Positions 38,301 to 50,700 of a stretch of DNA of 64,000 bases are shown piece by piece. The notes beneath the pieces were generated by a model. It searched no databases, was not told the DNA's origin, and saw only the letters and a list, made by a program, of their open reading frames with translations. Origin of the DNA: Asterias amurensis (Eukaryota; Echinodermata; Asteroidea; Forcipulatida; Asteriidae); NCBI RefSeq assembly GCF_032118995.1, contig NC_092661.1, forward strand, positions 18,673,185-18,737,184, read 5' to 3'. The position numbers and the translations under genes are program-made. Numbering within the stretch: the first letter of the stretch is position 1; each line of letters starts with the position of its first letter.

Positions 38301-41300
38301 GTGTGTTCTACGTCACGCGACAAGTTTGATTGAAGATAAATACGTTATCACACAAGGGCCTCATTGGATATGGGACGCAGACGCGCTATATTTTCCACTC
38401 GCGCTTGTGTGATAACTTATACTATTATTATTAAATAACTCACATGGATTGCCATGACTGGTAGATCAATGTAATTCAACAGCTCACTGTGATACTTGAC
38501 TGACATACAAGAAGAGAAGAACACCATCACCTTCTTGTTACGATTCTTCTTTAAGAATGTGAAGAGGAGAAGGAATCGTTTATCTGATGAACACACAACA
38601 TAACCCTAAAATACAAAAATAAAAACACAATTAAAGGGTTAAGCACATGTGACTCATCAGAAGATGGATCAAGAGTAGGAAATTTCATTTCGTGTAGACA
38701 GAAAGGGATCTAGGTGTCCGTCTTTAATTAAGACACTCAGCATACCTTGTCCCTCACAAGTTAAAATATTGTATGTTACCCTGTGTCTGAATTTGTGGCT
38801 ATAGGTTAAAGGTTAAAGGTTACAGCTAGATTTCCATATCATCATGCGTTGAAGTAAAGTTCACATTTAGCATCAATCTTACATGTAGCTGTAGCAGCCA
38901 ATTGAATTCAGATACGGCTCAACTGTACTCTGTACTTTCAAATTTACAGTAAATTTGAACATTTTTTTTTCAGGGTCCTAGCAAAGAAATGAATAATACT
39001 GGGTTCAAATTCCCATTAAAAAAACTACAAGAGTCTGACTGACCTGTTCCAACCCATCCACGGTTGCTGCTAGTTTATTGTCATCAACACCAACATAAAT
39101 TGGCTCTTTCTTGAGAGATATTCTTGCCAAGTCCTCCGTTTTTCTGGTCTGAGTTGCTGAAAAAAGCATGGTTTGACGTTTCTCTGGAAACAAATGAGCG
39201 ATAAATGGAACATTGAAACTGGTTCTTAGACATTGAGATGCTTGGTTTAATGGCACTTAAATCTTGCCTCTGTGATTGGAAATTTTTTTATACTTGCTGG
39301 TGTGAAGCCTTTATTGATGTAAACAATTTTGTGCTAAAAACAGACTATACAAGAAATTACAGATAACTTTAACACTGGAATCAAACTCTTCTGTTTCTGA
39401 TCAGCAGTGTGGGTTTGACTCCCTCTCTTGACAATTGTGCCCTTAAAGCCATTGGACACTTTCGTTAAACAGTGTTGTCCAAAGGCCCACACTTAGTGTA
39501 TCACAACTTATATATAAAATAACAAACCTGTGACAATTTAGGCTCAACTGGTCATCGGAGTCGGGGGAAAATAACAGGAAAACCCACCCTTGTTTCACCG
39601 TGTCATGGCATGTGTTTAAAATAAATCCGTAATTCTTGACAACGAGAACTGATAATTGTTTTATTGTTTTCTCAAACAGTAAATTACACATGGAATAATA
39701 TTTCAAGAGAGTTCTTTCACCATGACCTTCTGTAAACCCTGTAAGTTATTTGTAAATCTGTTTTTTTTTTTTTTTTTTTTGCTGTTCCGAAAGTGTATAA
39801 TGGCTTTAAGCAAGACACTTGACCTTTATTGCTTTCCCCTTCAGATGGGACGGAAAGCCATACCATGTGTAAAAAAAAGGTTTGGCCCTGTGTCTCTGCT
39901 GTAGTTGGCAATAGATTGCACCACATCACCTGGGCTCATCATAACAAGGTGCTATAGAAATGGTTCTTATAACTCAAACGAACTAAGCATACCTGTCTTA
40001 AAGCCATTGGACCCTTTCGGTTCAGAAAAAAAATAAAAGTTCACAGATTTACACATAACTTACAGGATTTACAGAAGGCAATGGTGAAAGACTTCTCTTG
40101 AAATATTATTCCATGAAATGCTTTGCTTTTTGAGAAAACAGCAACGAGAATCACGGATTTATTTTAAACACATGTCATGACACGGCGAAACGCGCAGAAA
40201 CAAGGGTGGGTTTTTCAGTTGTTTTCTCCCGACTCTGATGACTGATTGAGCCTAAACTTTCACAGGTTTGTTATTTGGTGTAGAAGTTGTGGTACACAAA
40301 GTGTGGGCCTTGTAAAACACTGTTTACCGAAAGGGTCCAATGGCTTTAAACATAACAACCACTTTTAGACACCCCAAGAATACCTTTACAAAAAATGATT
40401 ATTGTTAATGTTATCATAACAGGTTTTCTATCAAGGCAGGAAAACACAAACATAAAACTGCCAATTAAAGCAGCACAACATCCTTATTGTGGGATTACCC
40501 AAATAACCTTTGAACTTACTAGGGAGAAGTCGTATAATCTGCCTCATCTCTGGCTCAAATCCCACCTCAAGAATACGATCTGCCTCATCAATGACAAGAC
40601 ACTGTAGGTTCTTATACATGAACGACTCTGTGTTCTGAATTAGACAAATAGCACAAAGATGTTAAACATCTTTACAACTAAATTCATCAAGGTTAGACTA
40701 AACTTGAACAAGGATTGTATTTCTACAAAATCCCCACTAGGTTTGTAGCTCAGAACTTTCACTAGACATGAAATATCTTTAACAAGATCTAAAATGTTTT
40801 GTTTACATATTTGCTGAAAAATTTGACTTAAAGTTGAAAAGCTCAAGAATTCATTAATAAATCTTCAAAAGTTTCTGTCCTGAACAAACATAAACTGCAA
40901 GAGCCATTCAGTAGTGGGGATACTGGCCAAGTTTTAAAATTACTGGACAATCTTCCAGTGGGCATTTGAAGCCCTGGCATGAATTAACCATGTTCACTTT
41001 TCAAGTACAGTGAGCCTAGCTTAATGTACAAATTTGCAGCCTTCATTATAAGATTAGAAAAGAATAAATTGCACGTACAGTTAATAACCTTATTGGTCAT
41101 GTGCGCAAACCTTTTGATTGAATCATTTAGTCTGGGATGGTGACTGTAAGCATTAAATTTCATGTTGGGCAAGAGTGTACTAGTTTGCTAGTTATCGTAT
41201 GATCGTTCTGATGAATTTACAAAAAGTTGTATCTGTTCTCACCTGTAAATGATCAAGAAGTCGCCCTGGTGTGGCAACCACAATGTTGACCCCCTTCGCT

Positions 41301-44300
41301 AGTTTCTTAGCCTCTGCCGTACGACATGTTCCTCCCATCACAAGCCCAAAGGTGTGATAGTGATGCTTAAGAGTCTCCCTCAAGACTCCATACGTCTGCA
41401 TTGCCAGCTCTCTAGTTGGTGACAGTATGATGACCCCGGTGCCTACAAATAATTAAGATCGGCAAACATTTGTTTTCTATTTCTCTGTTGTTCTTAACGG
41501 TGCTTAGCAAAAGGTACTGACCCAATTCAACTGACGTCATCACAACAATAGTCTTGGTTGTGTCATTTTGGATTTCATTTCCCGCATAATGTGTTACTTA
41601 TACATTGTACCTTTTAAAGGCAGTGGACACTATTGGTAATTACTCAAAATAATTATGAGCATAAAACCTTTCTTGGTGACGAGTAATTGGGAGAGGTTGG
41701 TGGTATAAAACATTATGAGAAACAGCTCCCTCTGAAGTGCCATAGTTTTGGAGATAGAAGTAATTTTCCACGAATTTGATTTCGAGACCTCAAGTTTAGA
41801 ACTTGAGGTCTCGAAATCAACCATCTAAACGCACACAACCTTGTGTGACAAGGGTGTTTTCTTCTTTCATTATTATCTTGCAACTTTGATGACGGATTGA
41901 GCTCAAATTTTCACAGGTTTGTTATTTTATGCATATGTTGAGATACACCAACTGTGAAGGCTAGTCTTTGACAATTACCAATAGCGTCCACTGCCTTTAA
42001 GCACTGTCCATCCACTGCTTGGTGCAAAATACCTCTCAGAATGAAACTTCTAAAGGTAGTTCTTACAATATTTTCCATTGATTATCAATAAAACAACATG
42101 ATGAGTACAAACAAATTCTGCACAAAATTCAAATACAAAACACAAAGCTCACAAATTTTGTCACATCATAGATCTATTGCCAGATAGACTTAAAATGCAC
42201 CATTCATAACATACCATTTCTGGGCATAAACTTCAGTTTGTAAATGAGCTCAATTGTAGGGATGAGGAATGCGAGTGTCTTGCCACTACCAGTCTTAGCA
42301 GCTGCCAGGAGATCCCTAAAAAAAGAGAAACACAAATGACTTCACAATCCATACTTTGATGTCTGTTGGCATGCTCAACACAAACTAAGGTGGTTTATGA
42401 TTCAGAACCCTCAAGTTTAACTCTCTCAAATAGAAAACACTTTTGATGAGTTTTACATTGTGATGCTCCTGGTTACAAAGGCGCAAGAAACAACTTCTTT
42501 TATAAAATACTGAAGAAGAATACTGTCCAACTCACCCCTGGTTCTCTTTAAAGACCAACAATTTGACCTTAGGAGGTTATCAAAATACTGCTGGCACATT
42601 TAATCAACCCATCTATTGGTTCTGCCGTGTGTCACATGATAAGTCATATTTTACTAAGAAAAACACACAAACATGATGCACAATATACCATTGGCAATCA
42701 ATGTACTATGACCATAGCAGCCAAAGTAATGTACCTGTAGCAACTGATACATAATACCCATAGCAACCAATGTGGTAAATATGTTTCCCAGTCTGTTAGT
42801 ATTAAACCTTTCTGGGTATAAAAAAATATTATGCATCATGATGGCTTTACTCAACCTTGCTAAATTGGATAAATACTGTGAACAAATACGAGGAACTTAC
42901 CTGCCATCTAGGAGATATGGAATGGCTTTATACTGTATCTCTGTCATATGTGTGAACCCCATATCCTTGATGGATTCCAGAGTCGAATCTGATACCTTGC
43001 CTTTTAGGCACTCAAAACTTGTGTCTGGCAGTACGATGCTTGTACCTGGTACTGTGATGAAACAAAAAACAAGTCAAGTTTAATAACATTTTATGACCAC
43101 TTGTAATGTCAATATTACAACAGCAAAGTCTGCAATTTGATTCTAAGCACAAAACGTTTTTGTGGACCGTTTTGGAATGTTGTTGGCATCCGTCAACATT
43201 TTCTGATGTATTACTATAAATTGGGAATCAGGTAAGCTCATTGGTTTCTTTCCCTGCCTTTCACCTCTGTGGACCAGGTTTGAATCCCAACACGGATGGA
43301 GCTTCCCATGTGGATTGGGTTTTCAGTTCCTACATGATTCAAGTCCTCAGTCCTCAGTCCAACACGATTCAGAAAATCAACACCCAAGTTGTTGGACTAT
43401 GTAACGATGGTGTGCCTGATCTTATGTAAAGTATGATCAGTTTACTATTTGCAGTCCTTAGCCCAAAAGAATCAAACAAAACATGCTGTTGGATTTTAAA
43501 TGGAAAGGAAACTTACTTTGCATTTCTGGCTTTGTTTGTTGATCACTGGACACATCTTCCACATCCTTGTCGTCTTCAGCATCCTCCTCCTCGTTATCTT
43601 CCTCAGGTTTTGTTCTCTTCTCATCAGAGCCCGCTTTGTCGTTTGTTTCATCTCCAGACTCATCTTCACCATCTGACTCAAACTCTAGCTCTGGCTCAAA
43701 CTGCAGATCCGACTCGGCAAACTCTGCCTGATCATCATCTTCATCTCTTAATGGTTTTTTAGCACTGGGTGTCTTTGAGTTCTTCTTCTCTTTGTTCTTT
43801 TTTGTTGTGCCAGGTGTAGCCGTCTTTGAAGCCTCTCCCACATCTCTGCGTGATTTCTTCTGTATTTTAGCGTCTGTGTAAGAAACAGTTCATTGTTTTA
43901 GACAAAGTACACATTACTGAACTAGACTTTCTGTCAGTCTTTTAGCTTCTCTCTGAATACTCGGGCCCTTCATGCTTATTCAGGATGGATGGACTACCTG
44001 CTTTTCTTTAGAAACATCAATAACTGAACACTTCATTTCAAGTTCCGCTTATGGCATAATACTAATAGGCTAGACTGTGGATGTCTAACTTTATAAAAAA
44101 TATATGCAGGGCACTTACAAAAAGGTCCTCAGATTAAATACTTTAGCAATGATAAAAATGCAGCCATATTTACCAGGTGTTGAGATCACAGCATCAGTCT
44201 TCCTCTTGAGTTTTTTCTTCTGATTTCCCGTTCCATCTGTGCTGTTTAGAACTGGTGTTTGTTCCTTTGAACCTGTTAGATTCAAACAGAAGTTGTTAAT

Positions 44301-47072
44301 TTGATGAAGATTTATAATTATGAAATGTAATGTGTGTATTTCAAAGATATGATTCGAAAACCATTGTTGTACAATTCATGCTCACTTTTTCAATTTGTCC
44401 TCAGACATGACCGTGTCAGTACACTACATACATAGGAAAATTGATTATAACTTTACTTTTCAATATGAATTCATAATAGAAGTATTGTCACAGTCATGCT
44501 GTTAGTGTAAGTGGTTCTGTTATGTTAGTGTTTTAATTAATTCAATTTGATTGATATTACAAAACGAAGAGTGATCACTAGCCAATAGACCAAGTGTTTT
44601 TGTCCTTTTTCTTCAAAATATTTTCTCAATTGTGTTTTTGAGTGTCATTCATTTGATATTGAGGATCAAATTTGTGTTCCTAGAATTTGTGTCATGATTT
44701 TTGAAACTGAAAGTGGTAAAAATTGAGCAAATCTGTTGACTAGACCATTTTGTCCTTTTCATACGAATTTGGCTTGTAACCCTCCGGCTTTGCCATCGGG
44801 AGGAGGGTTACGTGGTGCAACTACTAAGTTTGATGACATTTTTATGGTTGGCAGCCTTGAGCTAGCTAGTATGTAGTAGTCGAAGAGGCTGGCAGTGTAG
44901 CCCAGGTTGGACTCCTCTGTTGCATGCAACGCGACGGAGTCCAGAGTATAAAGGTCCCGTACCAAGCGCGCTTGGGCTCACACTATCAATTGGTACATGA
45001 TGATCACTTGGCCAGTGCAGAACTTCCGACATATTTTCGGAAATAATTTCTTCCATGGATATATTTGTTAGCTGTGAACTCGTTGAAAATCTAGTGTGGG
45101 ACACTATGAATATATTAACGGAATTTCAACTTCTCAAATCAGGTAAAAAACAAAGAAAATTGTTGTCAAATTTGTGTTGGCATTGTAAAGAACCTTAAAA
45201 CACCCAGGACGTCAGTGCAGTGGCACTGACTGACTGACCACCTACCACTCAGGTCAGGGCTAGCTGGCAGTGGCAGTTGCAGTGTATCGCCTACTTCTAG
45301 AAACTATAAGGCTCCCCTGTGAGCCTTATAGGGGTCTCATATTTACGTGTGATGCGGCAGGAAAACAACAGTAAGTACTGAGCAAAAAATTGTGTTTTTT
45401 GGCTATGTTTTTTATTTTCACTCAACAAAATACAAGCATTATGAATGTATATTGAGTAGGGTGGGGAAAGCTTTAGTTAGGTCATGGAAGAAGGAAGAGA
45501 AGGAGCTCGAACGAATGGACTGCAAAAGTCAACCCGTGGTACCGCATCGTTTAACGACACCTCGTAATAACCCACATACCTTACACAAACAATGGGCGAC
45601 CTGGCGTTTGTGAATTTGCCAAACTATGGAGTCGTATGTATATAACAGAGGAAAAACTACTTTTTTGAGACGCGAAAACATTTTTGGACGCTACTGTACA
45701 CCTTAATGATTAACACAATTGAATACCAACCACCCTCGTGTGCCTATAACCAAGTTTTGATCCACCGCTATTGACCGAAGAGTCACAAAAAATGTAAAAA
45801 TATGCCATGATGTTTCAGCGAAACACCACAATCGGTAAATGAAAACGTGTATATTCACAATTCTTGTCTCCAATGATTCAACTTTACACGAAGGCAACGG
45901 TGCAGAGCGGCGGTACCGCATGTTCTGTACAAAGAGATCTAATCCTGCTCGTTAATTGGCCGTCCAGCTGGAGGTCTCCTATATTTTTCCACTGGTCAGA
46001 CAGGGGCATTGTCAGGGTATTCTTTTGTTACTCTGCGGTTTTGCGGGTCGTTCGAGGGCCTTCTCTTCCTTCCTCCATGGTTAGGTGTACAGTACACAGG
46101 AAACTAGAGTTCTGGCTGGCTAACAGTCGTAAAACTTTCACCCATCAACGCTAATTTGAAAAACGTATAGCGTTAAGGAGGGGTCCTACTACTTGCCGTC
46201 AATTCGCCGTCAACTCACTTGCGCCGTCAACTCGCCGTCAACTCCTCCAATATACATTTACAATCCACAAAAGAAGCATAGAACTGTAAAGTATCAGCTC
46301 AAAGAGAATTCGTGTAAGTTTAAGGTCATATTTCGGAATAAAAATTGAGTTTTGTTCGCGTGAAAAAATTATCTCGAAGCAGCAAAACTGTCGACCGCAA
46401 TCTTGTTTTTTCACATTGATTAGTCTTGGCCCAAGATGGTCAATGATTGGTACTCTTTTTTATCAACACAAAGTCGTTTTTGTGAATGTAGTTTAGCCCA
46501 GACTTTTCATGAAAATTTAATGAGTTGATGGCATGAAAATGAGTTGACGGCGAGTTGACGGCAAGTAGTAGGACCGTTAAGGAGGCCCTAAATATGAGGC
46601 CCCTATATAAGGCTCCAGCCTTATTATAGTTTCTAGAATAGAACTTTATCGCCAACCAACGAACATCCTCACTCAAACTGACTCCAAACTTCTCTATCCC
46701 ATAAAAGTATTATATTATTTATATATTATTTGGAAATAAAACATAGGGTCCCTCTCTAGAGATTATGGCTTTCTGCTCTAACTTTAATTAATGATTGATA
46801 AATAGAGTTTAGTGGACTAAAAAAATAGACCAGATGATCATGTGTACAAAATCCCATTTAGAAATTTGTTTTCTTCACGTTTTTTGTGCACGTGGAGTTC
46901 TCTTTTAAAGCCTGATCTCCAAACAAATTCGGCTTATATATTACACTAAATGTATTATACCTTCCCCAGCATCCATAGTCTGTGAAATGGAGGAAAGCGA
47001 CTTCTTCTTTCTCTTCGTTTTTTGTTGATTTCTGCTCCTATTCGGACTCACTTCCATCTGCGTTTCAGCCAT
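35317..47072 (-). CDS. DDX18: DDX18/Has1 ATP-dependent DEAD-box RNA helicase, 13 coding exons, complete
   Basis: Nucleolar helicase of 60S ribosomal subunit assembly. Coding exons in transcription order: 47072-46961, 44272-44174, 43873-43517, 43051-42901, 42315-42215, 41442-41243, 40634-40520, 39183-39044, 38605-38444, 37730-37578, 37199-37029, 36677-36500, 35453-35317. They sum to 2076 nt (691 aa; human about 670), and every splice phase matches with GT/AG ends. Basic then acidic N-terminus (residues 1-189), Q-motif exon ending MTEIQ..., Walker [11 protein letters not shown] (about 244-253), PTREL (282-286), [12 protein letters not shown] (356-359), SAT (387-389), [10 protein letters not shown] (about 508-517), HRVGRTAR (534-541). 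The C-terminal [10 protein letters not shown] and KTKIYKHI...RQFSR tail are specific to DDX18 rather than other DEAD-box proteins. All catalytic motifs are intact. It is divergent from the GST at 47756. Confidence 0.97.
39443..39809. mobile_element. TTAAAGCCATTGGAC MITE family, copy I (DDX18 intron 7)
   Basis: Inverted ends TTAAAGCCATTGGACACTTT and AAAGTGTATAATGGCTTTAA. The internal CAACAAACCTGTGACAATTT-like block is related to the 390-bp family. It is interrupted by a long poly-T run (about 39761-39780). Confidence 0.85.
39998..40349. mobile_element. TTAAAGCCATTGGAC MITE family, copy II, opposite orientation
   Basis: Ends TTAAAGCCATTGGACCCTTT and AAAGGGTCCAATGGCTTTAA. The interior is the reverse complement of copy I, 188 bp away in the same intron. 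Confidence 0.88.
41613..42000. mobile_element. 390-bp MITE family, copy E (DDX18 intron 5)
   Basis: TTTAAAGGCAGTGGACACTA at the left and CACTGCCTTTAA at the right; full length. Lies between the DDX18 exons 42315-42215 and 41442-41243. Confidence 0.92.
44776..44812. repeat. Short inverted repeat in DDX18 intron 1
   Basis: GTAACCCTCC and GGAGGGTTAC pair around a 17-base loop. Isolated; possibly an eroded transposon end. Confidence 0.5.
45295..46638. mobile_element. 1.3-kb non-autonomous DNA transposon in DDX18 intron 1 (outer element)
   Basis: Inverted ends: ACTATAAGGCTC...GAGCCTTATAGGGG at the left and CCCCTATATAAGGCTC...GCCTTATTATAGT at the right, continuing to CTCATATTTA. Both are flanked by TTCTAGAA (45295-45302 and 46631-46638), a possible 8-bp target duplication; since it is palindromic it might instead be part of the terminal repeat. 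No transposase recognised; the short open frames inside show no family. A second element is inserted near its right end (46182-46575). Confidence 0.8.
46172..46585. mobile_element. 394-bp MITE (46182-46575) with perfect 10-bp TSD, nested in the outer element
   Basis: GTTAAGGAGG at 46172-46181 and 46576-46585 is an exact duplication. Between them the ends GGTCCTACTACTTGCCGTCA and TGACGGCAAGTAGTAGGACC are inverted copies. Both continue with repeated GCCGTCAACTC subterminal motifs, four on the left and three on the right. A 9-10-bp duplication is typical of Mutator-like elements, which is inference. Being internal to 45295-46638 it is the younger insertion. Confidence 0.92.
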
Positions 47073-47146
47073 TTTTTAAGTCTGGCTTCTCTAAAATCAA
47101 TGTCATTCGAATCTACACGTTTCATACGGGGCACACGACCAATAAA

Positions 47147-47152
47147 CACGTG
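47147..47152. promoter_or_regulatory. CACGTG E-box upstream of DDX18
   Basis: Canonical Myc/Max-type palindrome 75 bp upstream of the DDX18 ATG, next to a CCAAT box. Vertebrate DDX18 is also known as MrDb, a Myc-regulated DEAD-box gene, so an E-box in this place is meaningful. Binding itself is inferred. Confidence 0.6.
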
Positions 47153-47537
47153 CGTTTCTATTTGGCAATCGCATTTAGTTAACCCCATGGTTGAGGCTAA
47201 AATCTACTTGCATTTTGCGCTAAACTGGATGGGGGCTCGACAAAACATTAGCAAAGTCGAGGTTGATAGGAAGCGACCAAACATTTAATTGAGGGTTTTT
47301 CTAAAAGGGAAAAAACACAAGGCAAGTTAATACAATAGATTTACGATTGAATTAATTTATAACAAAATTTATTTAATAAAACATATTGTGTAATTTTGTA
47401 AGGTCATAAAGAACATTTTGTATATATAATTACGAATTTTATTTAGGATGTACCCCGTACAGCTAATGGTATCACCTGCATCGCGTTCATGAACAACAGA
47501 GGGCGGTTCAGAATAATAAATCAATTAAAGAGGGCGG

Positions 47538-47545
47538 TATATAAG
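47538..47545 (+). promoter_or_regulatory. TATA box of the GST gene
   Basis: TATATAAG followed by a G run, 211 bp before the GST ATG and pointing toward it. It predicts a start site near 47568 and a 5' UTR of about 190 nt. It fits the inducible, TATA-driven class of detoxification genes; the start site is inferred. Confidence 0.6.
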
Positions 47546-47755
47546 GGGGACCGTTAAAAAATCAGAATATCACATGTGCTGCTGGTGTGGTACGGGATGT
47601 GTGCACAACTTTTAGGTTGTCACTGGATCACACACTTTACATAAGAGGATTAAATTATTTCATCCTAGCTTGCTGGCGTGGTATGTAACGTTAACACAGT
47701 TGCAACTTGCAGCAGAATTACTGAACCAGGCACACGCAGAAAGTTTTTGCAAGTC

Positions 47756-50700
47756 ATGGCCGCCAAAGCAAAGTTGATCTATTTCGATGGTCGAGGTAGA
47801 GGTGAAATCATTCGTTTCACTCTTGCGGCTGCAGGAGTCGAGGTAGTTGAGCTAAATTGTATCTTTTGTCTTATTTAAATTTAAATCATGGAGGCATTCC
47901 TCCATGTTTAAATTAACTAGGGAATAATAGTTTTGGAGAGCCGGTCTTAAACGCGTGGTAATTATACACTAATCGAGCCTACTGCTAGTACCATTTCTAC
48001 CTCCATGCTAGTACTACTATATATTATTTCATATCGAATGAAAAAGTGGTGGCGCCATACAGACACTTTTCCACTATTTACTAACTTTGACAGCAAACTT
48101 TAAATTCCTTAAATAAAATCAAACTATTCTTCATTTTTGTCTGATTATTTCTTCTTGTAAATTTTCGCAGTTTGAAGAAGTCTTTCTGACAGAGAGGGAG
48201 CAGTTCCTGAAACTTCGAGATGGTATGAATAATCATGTATACTTTACCTTATTGTTTAGGCTTTTCATAAATTCATCTGAAAGAAGGGCAGATTGTGGGC
48301 ATGGTAGGTTTATTCATCTTGCTCTGTGGTATATTGTATGAAACGCATTGAAAGCAGCGCAGTCAAAGAAGACAAACCTCTGTTTCCACGACGATGCCCT
48401 TTCAAGGTTTCCTATAGACTTTATATAATTTTAAATTCTGCCCTTTCCTAACAATTACTCAAAGTTCATAACAATTTAATTAATTTCCTGTAGTGTAATA
48501 ATCTGGGGCAGTGGTGCACAGCATGTTTGTTGAGCCTGGCAATGTATTTGGAAACCAAACAAACCCAATCACAAGGTAGTGACACACACAAAAAACAACA
48601 AAACGGTAACAAGCCTTTAAATTGTTAAAGACAGTGGCATAATTAGTATTGGTACTTGTCAAAGGCCAGTCTTCTCACTTTATGTATCTCAACATATGCA
48701 TAAAGTAACTAACCTGTGTGACTATTTGAGCTCAATCGGTCATCAAAGTTGCAAGATAATAATGAAAGGAAAACACCCTTGTGACACGATGTTGTGTGCT
48801 TTCTGATGGTTGATTTTGAGACCTCAAGTTCTAAATTTGAGTATTTACCATAGTGTCTACTGCTTTTAATCAATTGGTTGCTTTCTTTATAACGTTATTC
48901 AAAATTCTTTGTCCATTTTTTCTGATGTATTTGTATGGATTGATTTTGTTGATACCTTCAGGTGGTGAACTCTTGTTCAATCAAGTGCCTGCTCTCATGA
49001 TAGATGGACTGAAGCTCGTCCAGGTCGGAGCTATCTGTAGATACATCGCTCAAAAACATGGACTAATGGGCAAATCTCTTGAAGAATCTGCAATGTAAGA
49101 TCAGAGCTTAGGACTGGGCTGTGTTCGGCAGTAGACATGGGGTATACTAATGTCATATTGCTTCAACTTATTATTCCTATCTGAAGAAAACATACCCGCC
49201 ACTAAAAATTACATAACAATTATTTTAGTGTACAGCAAAACAAAATAATAACACCATCTACTTATATGTCTGCCTTCTAAAAATTATTGACTTTTGGTCC
49301 AATAAATGTTGAGGCTATGTTGATGACTATTTCTTGAATTCCAAATCTTCAAGTGATTGTCCTATTTTGGTTTGAATTCTTTCAGGGTGGATATGTTGTT
49401 TGAAGCCTACAAAGATTACATCGGAATTGGTGTCTTGGGAGTACAATTTAAGAAGACTGAAGAAGAGAAGCAGCAAGCAATAGAAATGATCGCAAATAGA
49501 TCGAAGGAGCGATATATGCCCATGTTTGAGAAGGTGGGATATTAAAAAATTTTGTCTTAATTGTAATGAGCCCAGGGGTCGATTTCACAAAGAGTTAGGA
49601 CTAGTTGTAACTTAGGACTAGTTGTAGGAGATATACAAAACGTATGGCTCACCCTAAGTAGTCCTAACTTGGGACTAGTCGTAGGAGATATACAAAACAT
49701 ACGGCTCACCCTAAGTAAGGACTAGTAACTCGTCCTAACTCGAGATAAGACTAGTCTTAACCCAAAGGTAGTCCTAACTTAAAACTAGTCCTAGGCAATG
49801 CTAAGAGATAGGACCAGTCCTAAGTTAGGACCAGTATCTCATCCCAACTTAGGACTATTCCTATCTCATAGCATTGCCTAGGACAAGTCCTAAGTTAGGA
49901 CTACCTTTGTGAAATCCACCCGTGTTTCCCTGCATGGTTCACCCTTAACAGTGGTCCATTCCAAGGATCCAGCTGGCTAGTTCAATCTGAAAAAACATCC
50001 TATTTGATATGAAATATGGACCCTGGAGTTTAAAAGTGGAGGGACAAATGAAGGGATAAGGTTACTAGTCCTGCTGGCTGGAATTGGAAAAATTAAGGGC
50101 ATCTTCTGCTCTTTAGCCATCACCCAATCAAGTGAACTAGGACGCAACATCAGATCATGTAGATTTTGTACATAAAGTTGTCCGTGTTTCTGAGGCTTGG
50201 TAAGAACTATAGTTGTTGTCAGGGGGTGCATGTTTGGATAGTTACATTTTATCTCAAGGTTTTGGTTAACAGTCAGATCTGTACTGTTCAAAATGGAATA
50301 ATTTATAACCTTCTACACTGTGTAGATAGGGCAAAACCCCAAGTTACCTCAATGATACCTCAGTTTAAACGTGTTCTCACCACCTTTAAGGTAGTGGACA
50401 CTATTGGTAGCTGTCAAAGACTAGCCTTCACAGTCGGTGTATTTCAACATATGCATAAAGTAACTAACCTGTGTGACTATTGGAGCTCAATCGGTCATCA
50501 AAGTTGCGAGATAATAATGAAAGAAGAAAACACCCTAGTCACGCGAAGTTGTGTGCGTTTAGATGGTTGATTTCGAGACCTCAAGTTCTAAATCTGAGGT
50601 CTCGAAATCAAATTCGTGGAAAATTACTTCTTTCTCGAAAACTATGGCACTTCAGAGGGAGCCGTTTCTCACAATGTTTTATACCATCAACCTCTCCCCA

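Larger units (their letters stand above)
47073..47755. promoter_or_regulatory. Divergent DDX18/GST promoter region
   Basis: 683 bp separates the DDX18 start codon (minus) from the GST start codon (plus). The DDX18-proximal part has a CACGTG E-box (47147-47152) and a CCAAT box (about 47139-47143). The GST-proximal part has TATATAAG (47538-47545). A decamer AGAGGGCGGT occurs twice, at about 47498 and 47529, just upstream of and overlapping the TATA region. The DDX18 side shows no TATA box, as is usual for housekeeping genes. Transcription start sites are not determined. Confidence 0.7.

Noticed and set aside
47678..47755. Upstream in-frame ATG for the GST
   Set aside because: It would add 26 residues with no family similarity; the ATG at 47756 gives the standard alpha-class N-terminus with Tyr at position 9.
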